This document shows positions 1 through 10,982 of a DNA stretch of 64,000 nucleotides, in pieces (position 1 is the stretch's first letter; every line of letters starts with the position of its first letter). A program made the translations under genes and the position numbers. The stretch comes from Anisus vortex (taxonomy: Eukaryota > Mollusca > Gastropoda > Planorbidae). The stretch lies in NCBI GenBank assembly GCA_949126835.1, contig OX421507.1, forward strand, positions 34,245,115 through 34,309,114, given 5' to 3'. The notes beneath the pieces were generated by a model. That model did no database searches and was not told where the DNA came from. It saw nothing but the letters and a program-made list of their open reading frames with translations.

Positions 1-1029
1 TTTATACAGTATAAACTTGTATACAGCTTAGAATTATACCGTTTAGACTTTTATACGGTATAAACTTGTATACAGCTTAGAATTATACCGTTTAGGCTTT
101 TATACAGTATAAACTTGTATACAGCTTAGAATTATACCATTTAGACTTTTATACAGTATAAACTTGTATACAGCTTTGAATTATACCGTTTAGACTTTTA
201 TACAGTATAAACTTGTATACAGCTTTGAATTATACCGTTTAGACTTTTATACAGTATAAACTTGTATACAGCTTAGAATTATACCGTTTAGACTTTTATA
301 CAGTATAAACTTGTATACAGCTTAGAATTATACCGTTTAGACTTTTATACAGTATAAACTTGTATACAGCTTAGAATTATACCGTTTAGACTTTTATACA
401 GTATAAACTTGTATACAGCTTAGAATTACACCGTTTAGACTTTTATACAGTATAAACTTGTATACAGCTTAGAATTATACCGTTTAGACTTTTATACAGT
501 ATAAACTTGTATACAGCTTAGAATTATACCGTTTAGACTTTTATACAGTATAAACTTGTATACAGCTTAGAATTATACCGTTTAGACTTTTATACAGTAT
601 AAACTTGTATACAGCTTAGAATTACACCGTTTAGACTTTTATACAGTATAAACTTGTATACAGCTTAGAATTATACCGTTTAGACTTTTATACAGTATAA
701 ACTTGTATACAGCTTAGAATTATACCGTTTAGACTTTTATACAGTATAAACTTGTATACAGCTTAGAATTATACCGTTTAGACTTTTATACAGTATAAAC
801 TTGTATACAGCTTAGAATTATACCGTTTAGACTTTTATACAGTATAAACTTGTATACAGCTTAGAATTATACCGTTTAGACTTTTATACAGTATAAACTT
901 GTATACAGCTTAGAATTATACCGTTTAGACTTTTATACAGTATAAACTTGTATACAGCTTAGAATTATACCGTTTAGACTTTTATACAGTATAAACTTGT
1001 ATACAGCTTAGAATTATACCGTTTAGACT
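1..1029. repeat. 49-bp tandem repeat (about 21 copies)
   Basis: A head-to-tail satellite with a strict 49-bp period (starts at 1, 50, 99 and so on); 21 copies fit exactly. The unit starts TTTATACAGTATAAACTTG and ends CCGTTTAGACT. Copies differ at few sites, such as CTTAG/CTTTG and TATACC/TACACC. The unit contains the near-palindrome TATACAGTATA. It begins at the window edge, so the array probably extends to the left. No coding potential is seen. Confidence 0.97.
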
Positions 1030-1678
1030 TTGATAAATTGAAGGGGAATATTATTTAGACTTGTACAAAGAATAGAATTTTAAACCACTTGGTCCTCTAC
1101 ATAACTGACCAAATAGACCTATTAGAATGTATTACAATTTGAACATACTACATGTTTTAGAATACTAACCTTATTAAGGCTTTAAAAATAATTACACAAT
1201 TAGTCTATACAGAATCGACTTCTAGCTAGTTTCATTTTAAAATGAATAGTTTTTGACATGAAGATTCTAAAACTATTTACACTTCAAACGATTTAGTCTT
1301 TTAGATAGTCTAGAAACTATTATACCACTAATAGCTTGATTAAAATAAGTTTATTTAGGTTTCATGTGTGTGTTGATTTTTAACTGTAATTTTTTCGTTT
1401 ACTTTTTGGAATCATGTTACGCTAGATCTGTAATACTCTGTGAGTAATGCTCGATTCAAAACAAGAAATAGATCTAGGTTTGAATATAGACTTACGGTGT
1501 ACAAGCTATATATGGCAACTGCTGTTGTTTTTTTTTTTTTTCATTGAATAAGATTGGCCCATCCATTAAAAGTTACAATTAATTTAAAGAAACTACATCG
1601 TATGTGAAAAAATAAGTTACACCTTTATAATTAAGCCTGTGTGTTGTTCAAATTACAAAGCACTTAATCTCTTTACCT
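1030..1678. other. AT-rich intergenic stretch, no gene seen
   Basis: No plausible coding frame, RNA gene or recognisable transposon. Its first 100 bases still carry degraded pieces of the preceding satellite (for example TTATTTAGACTTGTAC), suggesting decay of the array edge. A poly-T run lies near 1530. Confidence 0.6.
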
Positions 1679-1833
1679 AGCTAAGTGATAGCTTTGAAAA
1701 GTGTTCTCTAGCTAGGTGATATCTTTGTAAAGTGTTCTCAAACAAAATGATAGCTTTGTAAAGTGTTCTCTATCTAGCCGATAACTTAGCAAATTTTTCT
1801 CTATCTAGCTAATAACTTTTTAAAGTGTTCTCT
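1679..1833. repeat. 31-bp degenerate tandem repeat (5 copies)
   Basis: Five head-to-tail units start at 1679, 1710, 1741, 1772 and 1803, each ending in a form of GTGTTCTCT and containing GATAGCTTTG or a variant. Copies have diverged by several bases, so this is older than the 49-bp and 44-bp arrays. Confidence 0.9.
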
Positions 1834-2126
1834 TTGTGTACTCTGTAACCGGCAAGGCTGTTACTCGTGACACAGCCACGTGCCTTTCTGTCACGAGACG
1901 TGTGTAAATCGCGGTTGCAATAAAGCAAGTTAATTTGCGACACTCTAAATACAGTATGGCCCAGTATAATAACCTTACCAATTAGCTGTTTGTAGGCTTA
2001 AATGTCAATTCATGTTAGAATGGGCAACGTCGCTGCTACTTCGGATCAAAAACCTATACTAAAACAGCTTTTTGCCTTGAACTTTTTGGCTGCACCAGTA
2101 ACATCCCAACCAAACCCCACTTCGTT

Positions 2127-2366
2127 AAAAAGAGTATTCCGTATGATCTAATTGATCTATTGGGGCTAGTTTCTGTGGCCACGGCATAATAGCTGATTGT
2201 GTGGCCAGCGCTATGCAAAGCCGCCTTTACTTTACCCCCAACTAAGGTCAGGCACCCATCATAGCTGGGTAGACTCAGAGACATCCTAGCCTCCTAGCCT
2301 TTACCAGGATTGGAACTCAGAACCCTCGATATACCAGCTTAACGCGCTGCTCCACGACCACCTTGC
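2127..2366 (-). mobile_element. tRNA-derived SINE, family 1, copy 1
   Basis: Read on the minus strand, the head near 2366 resembles a tRNA gene with a degraded A box (GGTGGTCGTGGAGCAGCGCG) and a degraded B box (GAGTTCCAATCC). The body contains GTAAAGTAAAGGCGGC and GCGCTGGCCACAC, also found near 3.9 and 23.7 kb. A run of about 13 C residues abuts the head at 2367-2380. The open frame here is a by-product of the SINE. Boundaries are set by comparison with the other copies. Confidence 0.8.
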
Positions 2367-2689
2367 TCCCCCCCCCCCCAATTCGTTAGCAGATATTTAA
2401 ATTATCCTTTTTTATTTTAGCCAGAAACCGTTAGGTACGTATTGTACCGTTAACAACAATGTCACCTAGCAACCACACCGTCAGACATAAAACCCTCAAC
2501 CAATCCATGTAAACCTGATACAGTCCAACCACTATAACAACCAGAATAAAACACACTACATGTCAACCAGCCACCATTACTTTAGATTAGATAATAATTT
2601 GTTGCTAGATATTTTTGTTTAATTTCATTGTTTGTGTTTGTTGTTGTTGTTTTTTTTCAGCTATGTACACACTAGGCTATTTTCTAGAT

Positions 2690-2869
2690 CAGGGGTCGAC
2701 AACCTTTAAGATAATAGTGTGCCGAAGTAAGATTTCTAATTCATTCACCGTGCCAACAGCCTAAAGGTTTCCTTGCTCTAGTACTACATTTTTTGAAGCA
2801 GAAACTGTTTAGTAGTGTACCAGGCGCAAGTTAAAGTTTAGTCGTATGCCGTAGGCCTAGGTTACCAAT
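2690..2869. mobile_element. hAT-like MITE, family A/C, copy 1
   Basis: Starts CAGGGGTCGACAACC, the kind of terminal sequence typical of short non-autonomous hAT elements. The interior matches the element at 24906-25107, sharing ATTTCTAATTCATTCA, an ACAGCCTAAA block and a CGTAGG...CCTAGG-like right end. The right terminus is eroded and no clean target duplication was found. Confidence 0.6.
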
Positions 2870-3118
2870 TACTACTTTAAAAAGACTAATTATTTTGTAA
2901 TGCATGCATTCGTATGTTTGTTCTTTAAAATAATCCTCCCTTATTGTCTCGTATACATGTTTAATTAATATTTTCCTTTTATAATTACATTAAAAATTTG
3001 TCATCCACAATTTGAAACGTGTCTTTGTAATCCACTTAGTAGATTTGTTGTTGATCTTGTGCATGTGTGAGTGTGATTTTCAGACAATAATTATACTATC
3101 TCTCGAGCCCCTCTAAAT

Positions 3119-3326
3119 TAGGGATCGGCAAACTACGCCCCGCTTGCCATACTTGGCAAGCAATGCGATTTTTAATGGCACTCCAGACACCCAAAAAAAG
3201 AAATAATTCGTGTCTCTTCTTCAAAACATTGAATGTTATATCAGAATGACTTTTAAGCTTGTGGTACGCGGAACGAATTAAAAATCCTACTTTGGCACTC
3301 TGTAACTAAAAAGTTGCCGACCTCTG
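3119..3326. mobile_element. hAT-like MITE with 8-bp target duplication
   Basis: The ends form imperfect terminal inverted repeats: TAGGGATCGGCAAACT on the left, and AAGTTGCCGACCTCTG on the right, which reads CAGAGGTCGGCAACTT in reverse complement. The flanks CTCTAAAT (3111-3118) and CTCTACAT (3327-3334) are an 8-bp target-site duplication with one mismatch, the length known for hAT transposition. At 208 bp with no coding frame it is non-autonomous. Confidence 0.75.
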
Positions 3327-3797
3327 CTCTACATGTTAAGCACCGATTTACAGGATCGTGCATCATACATAGCTTACTAGTAAAACTACCGCTCGACATA
3401 GCTCGTTAGTTCGTTGTGTTAAACAATCAGGCGGGAAAATTTAGGTTGATATTAAATTTAGCTGTAAGTAGATCTATCTTGAAGGACTAGAATCTCTTGT
3501 CCTTATCGCACAAACAATAATGTAAAAACAACAATTTTGAAAACCGCAGCGATTACTGTGAATTGTTTTAAAAGATAAATAATAAGTCTAAGATATTATT
3601 CAAGTGCGGCGTAGGATACTTTGCGATAGAAGAACTATATAAATTTGCGCTACCGCCCTTTCCCAGTACAATCACATTTTTCTAAACGTATCGTTATGAG
3701 CCTTATTTTGAAGACCTTTTAACTTTGCGCCCTGGGACATATACACCCCCTGACCCCTCCCATAAGCTACGACTCAGTCTAAATGTACGAATTAGAC

Positions 3798-4071
3798 TAA
3801 GTAAAGTACTCTTCGGACCAAACTGATCATAAGGCCGGTGAAGCAGCGTTCACTAGTTCACTACGTGGCCACGGCATTCGAGGGGATGTGTGGCCAGCAC
3901 AATGCCCAGCCGCCTTTACTTTACCCCAACTAGTGTCAGGTACCCATCAGAGCTGGGTGGACTCAGGGGCCCTCTCAAGTCCCGGGAAACAATCCTAGCC
4001 TGCACCAGGATTCGAACCCAGAACATTCGGATCCCCCAGTCGAACGCTCTGCCGCTCGGTCTCCGTGCACT
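3798..4071 (-). mobile_element. tRNA-derived SINE, family 1, copy 2
   Basis: The best preserved head of this family. On the minus strand it has an A-box-like GACCGAGCGGCAGAGCG followed by a perfect B box GGGTTCGAATCC. The body carries the family blocks (AAAGTAAAGGCGGC, the GTGGCCACG region) and the tail GATCAGTTTGGTCCGAAGAG near 3820. Its head lies about 35 bp downstream, on the minus strand, of the candidate exon's splice donor, so the insertion would sit in that gene's first intron. Confidence 0.85.
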
Positions 4072-4104
4072 AAACCAATTAGAATAGCAATACAATTATC
4101 TTAC

Positions 4105-4264
4105 CATCTTCGTCATACTTGCAGGGGCATGACCTGTGCAGGCAACACAGTGGGTTTAAAACACACACCAGGACAATCAGCACAAGGAGGAGGAACAGGA
4201 CCGAGGCAAGCACGATCATCAGCTTGTCCCATTCGTCAAGGTCAATCATTGCAACAAGGGGCAT
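4105..4264 (-). CDS. Candidate first coding exon of a single-pass membrane protein
   Basis: I do not recognise the gene. The frame opens with ATG at 4264-4262, with G at -3 and an in-frame TAG just upstream. Starting 12 nt further upstream in another reading register is a short ATG...TAG uORF. The peptide runs about 53 residues: an acidic N-terminus (IDLDEWDK), one strongly hydrophobic helix (about residues 15-37, rich in L, V and I), then a juxtamembrane cysteine cluster (NPLCCLHRSCPCK) of the kind often palmitoylated, then YDED. Immediately after, GGTAAGATAA supplies a good 5' splice donor, and the open frame ends a few codons into the presumed intron. This fits a type III or signal-anchor protein whose cytoplasmic part is encoded by later exons. 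I could not find those exons at lower coordinates; a SINE sits in the presumed intron. It could also be a chance open frame. Confidence 0.45.
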
Positions 4265-4639
4265 GTCCTACAACATCTCCATGATGGTTCTGTTGAACAC
4301 GACAAAACAACAAATTATCTAAAGAAAATGCACATCTTTTAACTTTATGTTTTTAAAACAAAATGTTTCTTTCAAATAATTTTTATCGGTTTAATTCAAT
4401 TTTAGAAACGAACATTCAATAGGAAATGTTCAACTTAAATCTGAACCTTTTTTTATGTTTTATGGTTGTTGATGTTGTTTTTTTATAAATTATTACCACC
4501 TATTCTAATGATGGCATGACATGTAGTCAGTTTTTATCGTATATATTTTTTAGGCACCTCATGAAAGAATAAACTTTGGTCTTGATTTAAAATTAAAATA
4601 TTGCCAGATATTGACGTTTAAAAAAAGTCCAAATTTGTC

Positions 4640-4829
4640 AAGGTCATTTCACAATCACAAGGTCATTTCACAATCACAAGGTCATTTCACAATCACAAGG
4701 TCATTTCACAATCACAAGGTCATTTCACAATCACAAGGTCATTTCACAATCACAAGGTCATTTCACAATCACAAGGTCATTTCACAATCACAAGGTCATT
4801 TCACAATCACAAGGTCATTTCACAATCGC
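4640..4829. repeat. 19-bp tandem repeat (10 copies)
   Basis: Ten near-perfect units AAGGTCATTTCACAATCAC; the last ends ...CAATCGCC instead. The open frame across it (with HNHKVISQSQGHFTITRS repeats) only reflects absence of stops in the unit and is not a gene. Confidence 0.97.
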
Positions 4830-5043
4830 CTAAGTAATTTTTGCATGTTCTGAGAAAACTAAAAAAAACTGAATGACATTTGTATTCACTCTGTTAGTTA
4901 ACCTAGATATATTTTTAAAAAAACGTTTTTATGATTGGTTTAAGATATAGGCGATTTGCCATGTAATATAAGACTGTGTAAACTATACATTTCAAGTCTT
5001 AACACAAAACCCCCCAAAATGACTTAGGCGATTGTGAAATGAC
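4814..5043. repeat. Inverted repeat, 21-bp arms
   Basis: The last, variant unit of the 19-bp array, GTCATTTCACAATCGCC plus TAAG (4814-4834), is matched in perfect reverse complement at 5023-5043 (CTTAGGCGATTGTGAAATGA plus C). The arms enclose about 190 AT-rich bases. It could be the terminal inverted repeat of a small element in which the array grew, or a remnant of an inverted duplication. Confidence 0.75.
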
Positions 5044-5567
5044 TGTGACGAAATTACGAAAAAACTTTTATTACCATGACAATTTCACTAAGAAAGCGAT
5101 TGCTTATAATAGTCGTAAGTACGTAAATTACATTAACGTTGACTATCTTGTTGAACTTTAAAAAAAAATGTGACTAAATAGCTTACAGTTCTATTCATGT
5201 TTCTTCGTACAATGTTTTGATGACAAGTATTCATTCTTTCAATTATGAGCCTTGATAGCAATTTAATCTTGCTATTCCGATGTATTTTTAGAAGCGGCAT
5301 AGTAATTAAACACCTTTCGCTCTCTAAGTAGTGTACGCTTAAGGCGAAACGAAAGATAACTCTCTCACTATAGTGGCGTGTCTCCGGTTGTTTACAACCA
5401 TAGCCTGACACTAAAATATTTCTTTGATGAAATGTGCAAAGTTATGCTTGCTGTGTCAAATGGACTAAAGTACATCATGTAGATCTATTACTTTGGAAAC
5501 TATTGAATACCCTATTCAAAATAACACAAAAGCTTTTGTGATAAAGTTAAAATTAGTACCGTAAAAT

Positions 5568-5690
5568 CTCGTTTATAAGCCGCACCTGTGTATAAGCCCC
5601 ACCTGTGTATAAGCCGCAAGGATACTTTGGAAGGCAAAAAGCAAGTAAAATTGAAGTTCACGTGTATAAGCCGCACTCAAAATCTGTTTG
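5568..5690. repeat. Dispersed-repeat-like block with TATAAGCCGCAC motifs
   Basis: Contains four copies of a GTATAAGCCGCAC-type motif near 5573, 5590, 5605 and 5667, starting after TACCGTAAAATCTCG. Repeats with TATAAGCCGCACC ends are familiar to me from short DNA transposons in many animal genomes, but no target duplication or inverted end was confirmed, so the class is only a guess. Confidence 0.4.
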
Positions 5691-5965
5691 GTTTACTTGT
5701 ATAATTTCTTTATCAATATTTTATGTTTAATTGTTAAGTATTAGCCAATGTAATGTGAATTGACTTTGCACACTAGACACTAAGTGAACTTCTGCTTATT
5801 TCACAGCTTTTAGTTTCTCAGCTGCGTGGTATTTTTTAAAGGATATACTTATTCTTCTAAGTAGCCTACTAATCTACATAAACTTAAGGAAATATTTCTC
5901 TTCAGTCTTTAGCTACCATTGCTGCAATTCTCTAAGTATCTAAGTATTAGCGTTATTCATCCGTT

Positions 5966-6086
5966 CAGTGAGTCGGCTGGCCTGTGTCGAGTTCACCGAG
6001 TTCACCGAGTTCACCGAGTTCACCGAGTTCACCGAGTTCACCGGACTGTCAAATCAAACAATACGTCCCGGGTTCTAGCCCTGCTA
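5966..6086 (+). mobile_element. SINE family 2 head interrupted by a 9-bp repeat
   Basis: The segment CACCGGACTGTCAA followed by ACGTCCCGGGTTCTAGCCC matches, base for base over most positions, the head of the SINE at 13751-14012 (-) (CACCAGACTGTCAA, ACGTCGCGGGTTCGAGCCC). GGGTTCTAGCCC is the B box. In the A-box region a GAGTTCACC unit is expanded to six copies (5989-6042). The right side runs straight into a family 1 SINE. Confidence 0.6.
5989..6042. repeat. 9-bp tandem repeat (GAGTTCACC)6
   Basis: Six perfect copies of GAGTTCACC. The period is three codons, so several frames stay open across it (VHR or SPS repeats); these are not genes. Confidence 0.97.
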
Positions 6087-6262
6087 GTAAAAGTAAAGTA
6101 TCCCGTCGGACCGAATTGAGCCATAGGATGTACTATCTTCAGAGCAGTGTAGACTCAGGGACACCCTCCAGACCCGAGAACAAATCCAAACCTACACCAG
6201 GATTTGAACACAGGACCTTCGGCGCGCCAGTCGAACGCGCTGGCGCTCGGCCACCGTGCAGA
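6087..6262 (-). mobile_element. tRNA-derived SINE, family 1, copy 3 (internally deleted)
   Basis: On the minus strand: head GTGGCCGAGCGCCAGCGCG, B box GTGTTCAAATCC (one change from consensus), then the family body. About 100 bp of the centre found in copies 2 and 4 is missing: the sequence passes from GTAGACTCAGGGACACCC directly to the tail region with AAAGTAAAGTATCCCGTCGG. Confidence 0.8.
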
Positions 6263-6790
6263 ATTATTTTATTTAAGTCAGATCTTATACAGCTCGAGTG
6301 AGATGTTGAACGTTTTATCAAACTGTTACAGGATCTAAGATTTATGTTATCATCTACGAATCTGCCAAGGTAATGTCGAAATAACATGCTGCATACTGAG
6401 AATATTGAATGAAAAGAGATTAAAGCAAAGGAAGGATTGAGATTTAAAAATCGAAAGTGAGTTTAAAGCAATTTTAAAACGAGCAATTTTAGAACTCAAG
6501 CACTCAATGAAACCTAGATACACTGGCAGACAGGAGGGCAAAGAGTAAAGTAGAAATAATACATAAAGCATTAATTTAGAAATCCAACACAATAACAACC
6601 TGTTACAATGCTCAGACAAACTTATGGACAAAAAATTATTTCCTTATCCCTCTAATACTCTTTCTTCCTTTCTTCTCGAAATACATCTGGGCATAAAATG
6701 GGTTGCCTGAACAGACCAGGAAAACAAGCAGCTTAACATCATTTCAAACACCAAATAAAATGCAAGGCTAGACGCAGACCCCGGATTAGC
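6263..6790. other. Intergenic, no gene seen
   Basis: AT-rich sequence with only short, compositionally random open frames on both strands. No recognisable domain, RNA gene or transposon end. Confidence 0.5.
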
Positions 6791-6792
6791 TT

Positions 6793-6850
6793 TGGACGCA
6801 ATAATCTTCTTTATAGAATGATCGTCTGTGATATATAAGATGAGATAAAC
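6793..6850 (+). mobile_element. 3' end of a LINE (shared terminus), copy 1
   Basis: GACGCAATAATCTTCTTTA followed by a GTCTGTGATATATAAGAT tail closely matches the minus-strand sequences near 8.5 kb and 15.15 kb. The 15.15-kb copy follows the C-terminal part of a reverse transcriptase. The tail decays into a simple ATAAGATGAGATAA run, as expected for a 3' terminus. Confidence 0.65.
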
Positions 6851-8382
6851 AAATATATATCTAAATCAAGTTAGCTATCTTATAAAGTTTCTATGTAAGT
6901 AGATAGTTGGTTAGATTATATAATGAGATGATACATTAATAATTAATATTACATTATATAGAGTTAGCTGAGTAGGGCCACGCAATTGTTGATTGAACAT
7001 AAATGGTCACTGATTGGGAACTATTTGACCAAACTTAATAACTTTGGTATCATTAGAAAGAGAATTCAGTGCATTAAAAATGATGTTAGAGCCGAATCTG
7101 ATGAATAGTTTTAATCTAAGCATAATATGTTTCTCACGAATACTCAAAAGAGGGAGAGTTGGAAATAACATAAAGTAAAATTTCTATACTGTATCATTCC
7201 CCGTGACCTCAGACTCTTTGTGTGATTTGAGGGGACAAGAGCCGTTACCAAACAGTATGCAATAAGTGTCTAGAAGCCTGTTGATAAAATCGTCTTGCAT
7301 AACTATTTAGGGTCAAACCGTTTCCCATATCATACACAAATTATTAAACTATTATACAGTTTAGACTTTTATACATTCTAGACTTTTATACAGTTTAGAC
7401 CTTTAATGTAATAAAAAAAAAGTCCTTTATAATGTTGTCTGTTATATATTAAATCCTGGGCATTTTATAAAGACATGTTAAATGTTTAAAAACTTTAAAT
7501 TTGTCCCAATATTAAATGGAAATTTAAGTGATTTATATAAATCAATTAAATTATAGCAAACTTAAAGAATCAAATTTCAGTGATATGACATGAGGGAAGA
7601 AATGGACTATATGTTATTTTTATGGCCTTACTCTTCCCACCATGACTTTCTTATCAACTTCATTGTTTTTTAATAATATTAATATTTTTAATTAAAACTT
7701 TATTTTTATATTGTTAAAAAAAAGAATACAGATTTATTTTAAATATGTTTTTAACTATAAAGGTTTAAGCCATATTCGATTCGTTGTAAGAGGCGAATAA
7801 TAGCTTTGGAATAGATCAATTTTATCGGTGTTCTAAAAAAAAAGTAGAAATACGCCAGACACATTTTAATTTAAATTTCTGCAACAAAAACTTTAGTCGA
7901 AGCTAGTCTTTTTTATTAATTCAAATTGCAGTTTTTGAGCTATGAGGGGTGGCCCAACTCTCCCACCACTCTATCTCACCCCACTCTCCCATATTTATAT
8001 ATTACATTAATTTCTAAATCTATCAGTGCACTAACTATCTGTTTGTTCTTCTCTTTACCATAAGGATTAACAAAGTTGTTGTTGTTTTTATTGAAAAAGT
8101 TTACTATCTGGGCCTCCCACACCGCCTCACCGCCTTAAAAAACAAACCCAACGTTAATAATACCTTCTTGTCAACACACAACTACCCAACACACAGATGT
8201 TGTGTGTTACTCATGGCCCCAGTGTTACTCATAGCCGCAGTGTAAGACAGCTGGCCCCAAACATTGATTATGGTGGGTAGGTCTGCAGTACAGCTGGGAC
8301 AATTACACGGGACAGCTCAGACTTAAACACAAACACTAAACATCCTATTTGTACTTTGTAGTTGAAACATATTATTGTTATA
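6851..8382. other. AT-rich intergenic stretch
   Basis: No supported gene. It contains a remnant of the 49-bp satellite (listed separately), poly-A/T tracts near 7420 and 7715, and otherwise unremarkable sequence. Confidence 0.5.
7354..7403. repeat. Isolated fragment related to the 49-bp satellite
   Basis: TTATACAGTTTAGACTTTTA then CATTCTAGACTTTTATACAG then TTTAGACC reuses the CCGTTTAGACTTTTATACAG part of the satellite at 1-1029 more than once, but without the rest of the 49-bp unit. Confidence 0.6.
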
Positions 8383-8450
8383 TATATATATATATATATA
8401 TATACATAAATATACAGTCTCTCTCTCTCTCTCTTTATATATATATATAT
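8383..8450. repeat. (TA)n / (CT)n / (AT)n microsatellites
   Basis: A TA run near 8383-8404, a CT run near 8418-8433 and an AT run near 8436-8452, separated by a few bases. Confidence 0.95.
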
Positions 8451-8483
8451 ATTATTATATGATTAGTCATGCGTAGAAAAAAC

Positions 8484-8605
8484 CTTATCTTATCTTATAT
8501 ATTACAGACGCTCCTTCTATAAAGAAGATTATTGCGTCCTACGCTCATACGTGGTCCGAGTCGAGTCTTGCATCTTTATTAGATCTAATGTTTTAAAGGA
8601 TGTTT
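8484..8605 (-). mobile_element. 3' end of a LINE (shared terminus), copy 2
   Basis: On the minus strand it carries GACTCGACTCGGACCACG, GACGCAATAATCTTC and GGAGCGTCTGTAATATATAA, then an AAGATAAGATAAGG tail. It aligns with the fragment at 15118-15200 (-), including GCAAGACT upstream. No coding frame survives. Confidence 0.75.
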
Positions 8606-10982
8606 AGAAACATTTGCAACCCTTAGTACGTCTAAAACTTCTGACGTAAATACAAATAATATAATGTTATTCTTACAACTTACCTTCTTATAAGACAGAG
8701 TCGATTTCCAATATAATTATCCACTATATGTCATGCTAACTGTTAAACACCACAAGCATATTTCAATTGATTTTTTAAAATACTTTTAAGTGATTCGTTT
8801 TTTTTAAAGCACAGAATCATAGAATATGTTTGATTTTAGTTCTTCGCTAAGATGTTGGACTAATATTTAATATAGAAATGTTAGAACATATTTATTCCTA
8901 TAAATAACATCGCCTGTTTGTTATAAATGAAACGTCGCATTTACAACGTAAACAGCACAACAAATTGTAAAAAAAATATCACAAAGCGGTCTTTGAAAGG
9001 TCAGAAGCGGTGTTTTGCAATTTATTGTTTTAGAGGGAGGGGGTTTATACAAGTCGTTGACGCACTATTAAACAAACATAAAAAGTTAATACTGTTTATA
9101 TTGTATTAAACAAGATAATAAAATAATGCACATGTTAATTTAAACGCCGACATAAAATCTTTCGCGATAAAAAAAAGACACAATTTAGAAGCTCGTGTTG
9201 ACATTTCAACTCATGTTATTCAAAGGCAAATACGTGTGGGAGCACATTGTGTCGTGAGTCAAAAACACAGCAGCTTTTGTAAATGGGAACAATGCACACA
9301 TGAAAGCCTATTAACTAAACACGGCCAACCCTGACTCGCTCTATCATGTTAAACTCGTTATTGTTATTATATTTATTATTATAGATTAGCAACCGAGAGA
9401 CAATGAACTTATATAACATAATAATATATAAAATAATCAAAAGAGTGTTGTAGTCAGGATTTCATGAAAGGGGGGGGGGGAGATGCAAAGTAGACGGACT
9501 TGGTAGAGTGGGAAAGAAAGTTTGCAAATTAATGGTAAAGTGAGGGGGTGCAAATTGCGGGGAGGGGGTAATAGTGTGCTGATCGGAGGGAGTTAAATAG
9601 CAAGCTGATTCTGAAGTGATGCACAATTAATCCGGAAACTGTTGAGAAAACAAATAATATTATATTGTGCAATTATAAATAGCTAAAATGTATAATAAAT
9701 ATACTTATTAAATATAATTTCTCAAAAAAAATATTTCTTTCAATTCTTTGATTTTAGACAATGATAATGGAAATGGGAAAGGCGGTCGGGGGGGGGGGGG
9801 GCTGTGGGTGAGGTCAGTGTGGGCGGCGAGGTCAGTGTGGGGGCACGTTATGAATAACAAAAAATGACAAAGATTAATCTACTAATAATGTTCAGAGTCT
9901 ATTTTATGTAAAGCTTATTCCCTTATCTCCCCTTTTAACTCCCCCCCCCCTTATCTTTTCTTTTCCAAATATTCAAACATACGCACGTCCCGTTACGGTC
10001 TTTCGTATAACAATAGCAGTATTTAGGACAATGGAAAAACTGATCAAGGTTGGATTATGTATTACGGTTATCCATTTATTAAAAGATACAGTTTATATTA
10101 TTCTTTTTTTGTAATTTTGTTTTTGCAAATACTTTTAAAAAAACAACAACTGGATTTTCGGTCGAGGCGAATGTCCTGAGTTGATTTCGGGTTACTCAGA
10201 AGTAAAGTCATGTAAAGGGAATATACAAATATGATAATAGAGTCGTTTGTTGGCTTTATTGTTCCTGTTGGTTTGGAAGAAAATACAACCGTTCATCTGT
10301 AATAATATAGTACAGTAACTGACTTGATATTGACACGTTTTTCCCGGTCAGCTTACACAGGATAAAATGAAAAAATCTGAAATGTTTCAAAAACTCGGCG
10401 AATTACGTTGAGTCATAAGTAATTCTTTCTGACCGAATTGATACATAGGGCGGGAAATGAAGTGATCACAAGGTTCCACAATTATTAAATCCCTATAACA
10501 TTTCTACTGCCGTAATTTGATTGTTGTTATCTTTAAAGCCACAGACACTTTTATCAAAGGAGCATTGTTTTATTACACATTACTTCAGCAACTAGAGGTA
10601 AATTATCTCCCTTCTCTCAAACCAATTTCGCTCCATACATTGCCTTTAAATCATAAAACAAGCAATTATAATTGATTTGAATTTTTTTTAAATGTAGGTC
10701 ATACAATCACAACATATTGTGAGAAACACACGTTTCTTCAGTCTTTATATGTGCATATGTGTAAATATATAATATATATATATAACTTCATTGCACTGAC
10801 TTGATGAATAGCTGTAGGCCTATATACGTAACTACGTAATATAGAAGGCCGAAGGACTACGCTAAAACAATAGGCCTACCATAAAACGTCACTTCTGAAG
10901 GCAATATAATTATTCCGCTTTTTATACTTTCATACTTCTTATCAGCAGTATAATTTATATTATTTTATTAAAAGGTTTTTAC
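8606..10982. other. Intergenic, G/C homopolymers, no gene seen
   Basis: AT-rich sequence with no convincing exon; the 60-codon open frame at 8927-9109 has random composition. Notable are pure G runs near 9470-9480 and 9788-9801, a C run near 9942-9951, and a duplicated GAGGTCAGTGTGGG motif near 9810-9842. Confidence 0.5.

Noticed and set aside
2054..2284. Small minus-strand protein
   Set aside because: Lies within the SINE copy at 2127-2366 and its flank; similar translations appear in the other SINE copies.
3798..4071. Genuine tRNA gene, because A and B boxes are present
   Set aside because: The head does not fold into a full cloverleaf by inspection and is joined to a SINE body repeated elsewhere.
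5133..5411. 92-codon minus-strand open frame
   Set aside because: No recognisable domain or splice signals; could not be supported as a gene.
8927..9109. 60-codon open frame
   Set aside because: Random composition in AT-rich sequence, no domain, no splice or promoter context.
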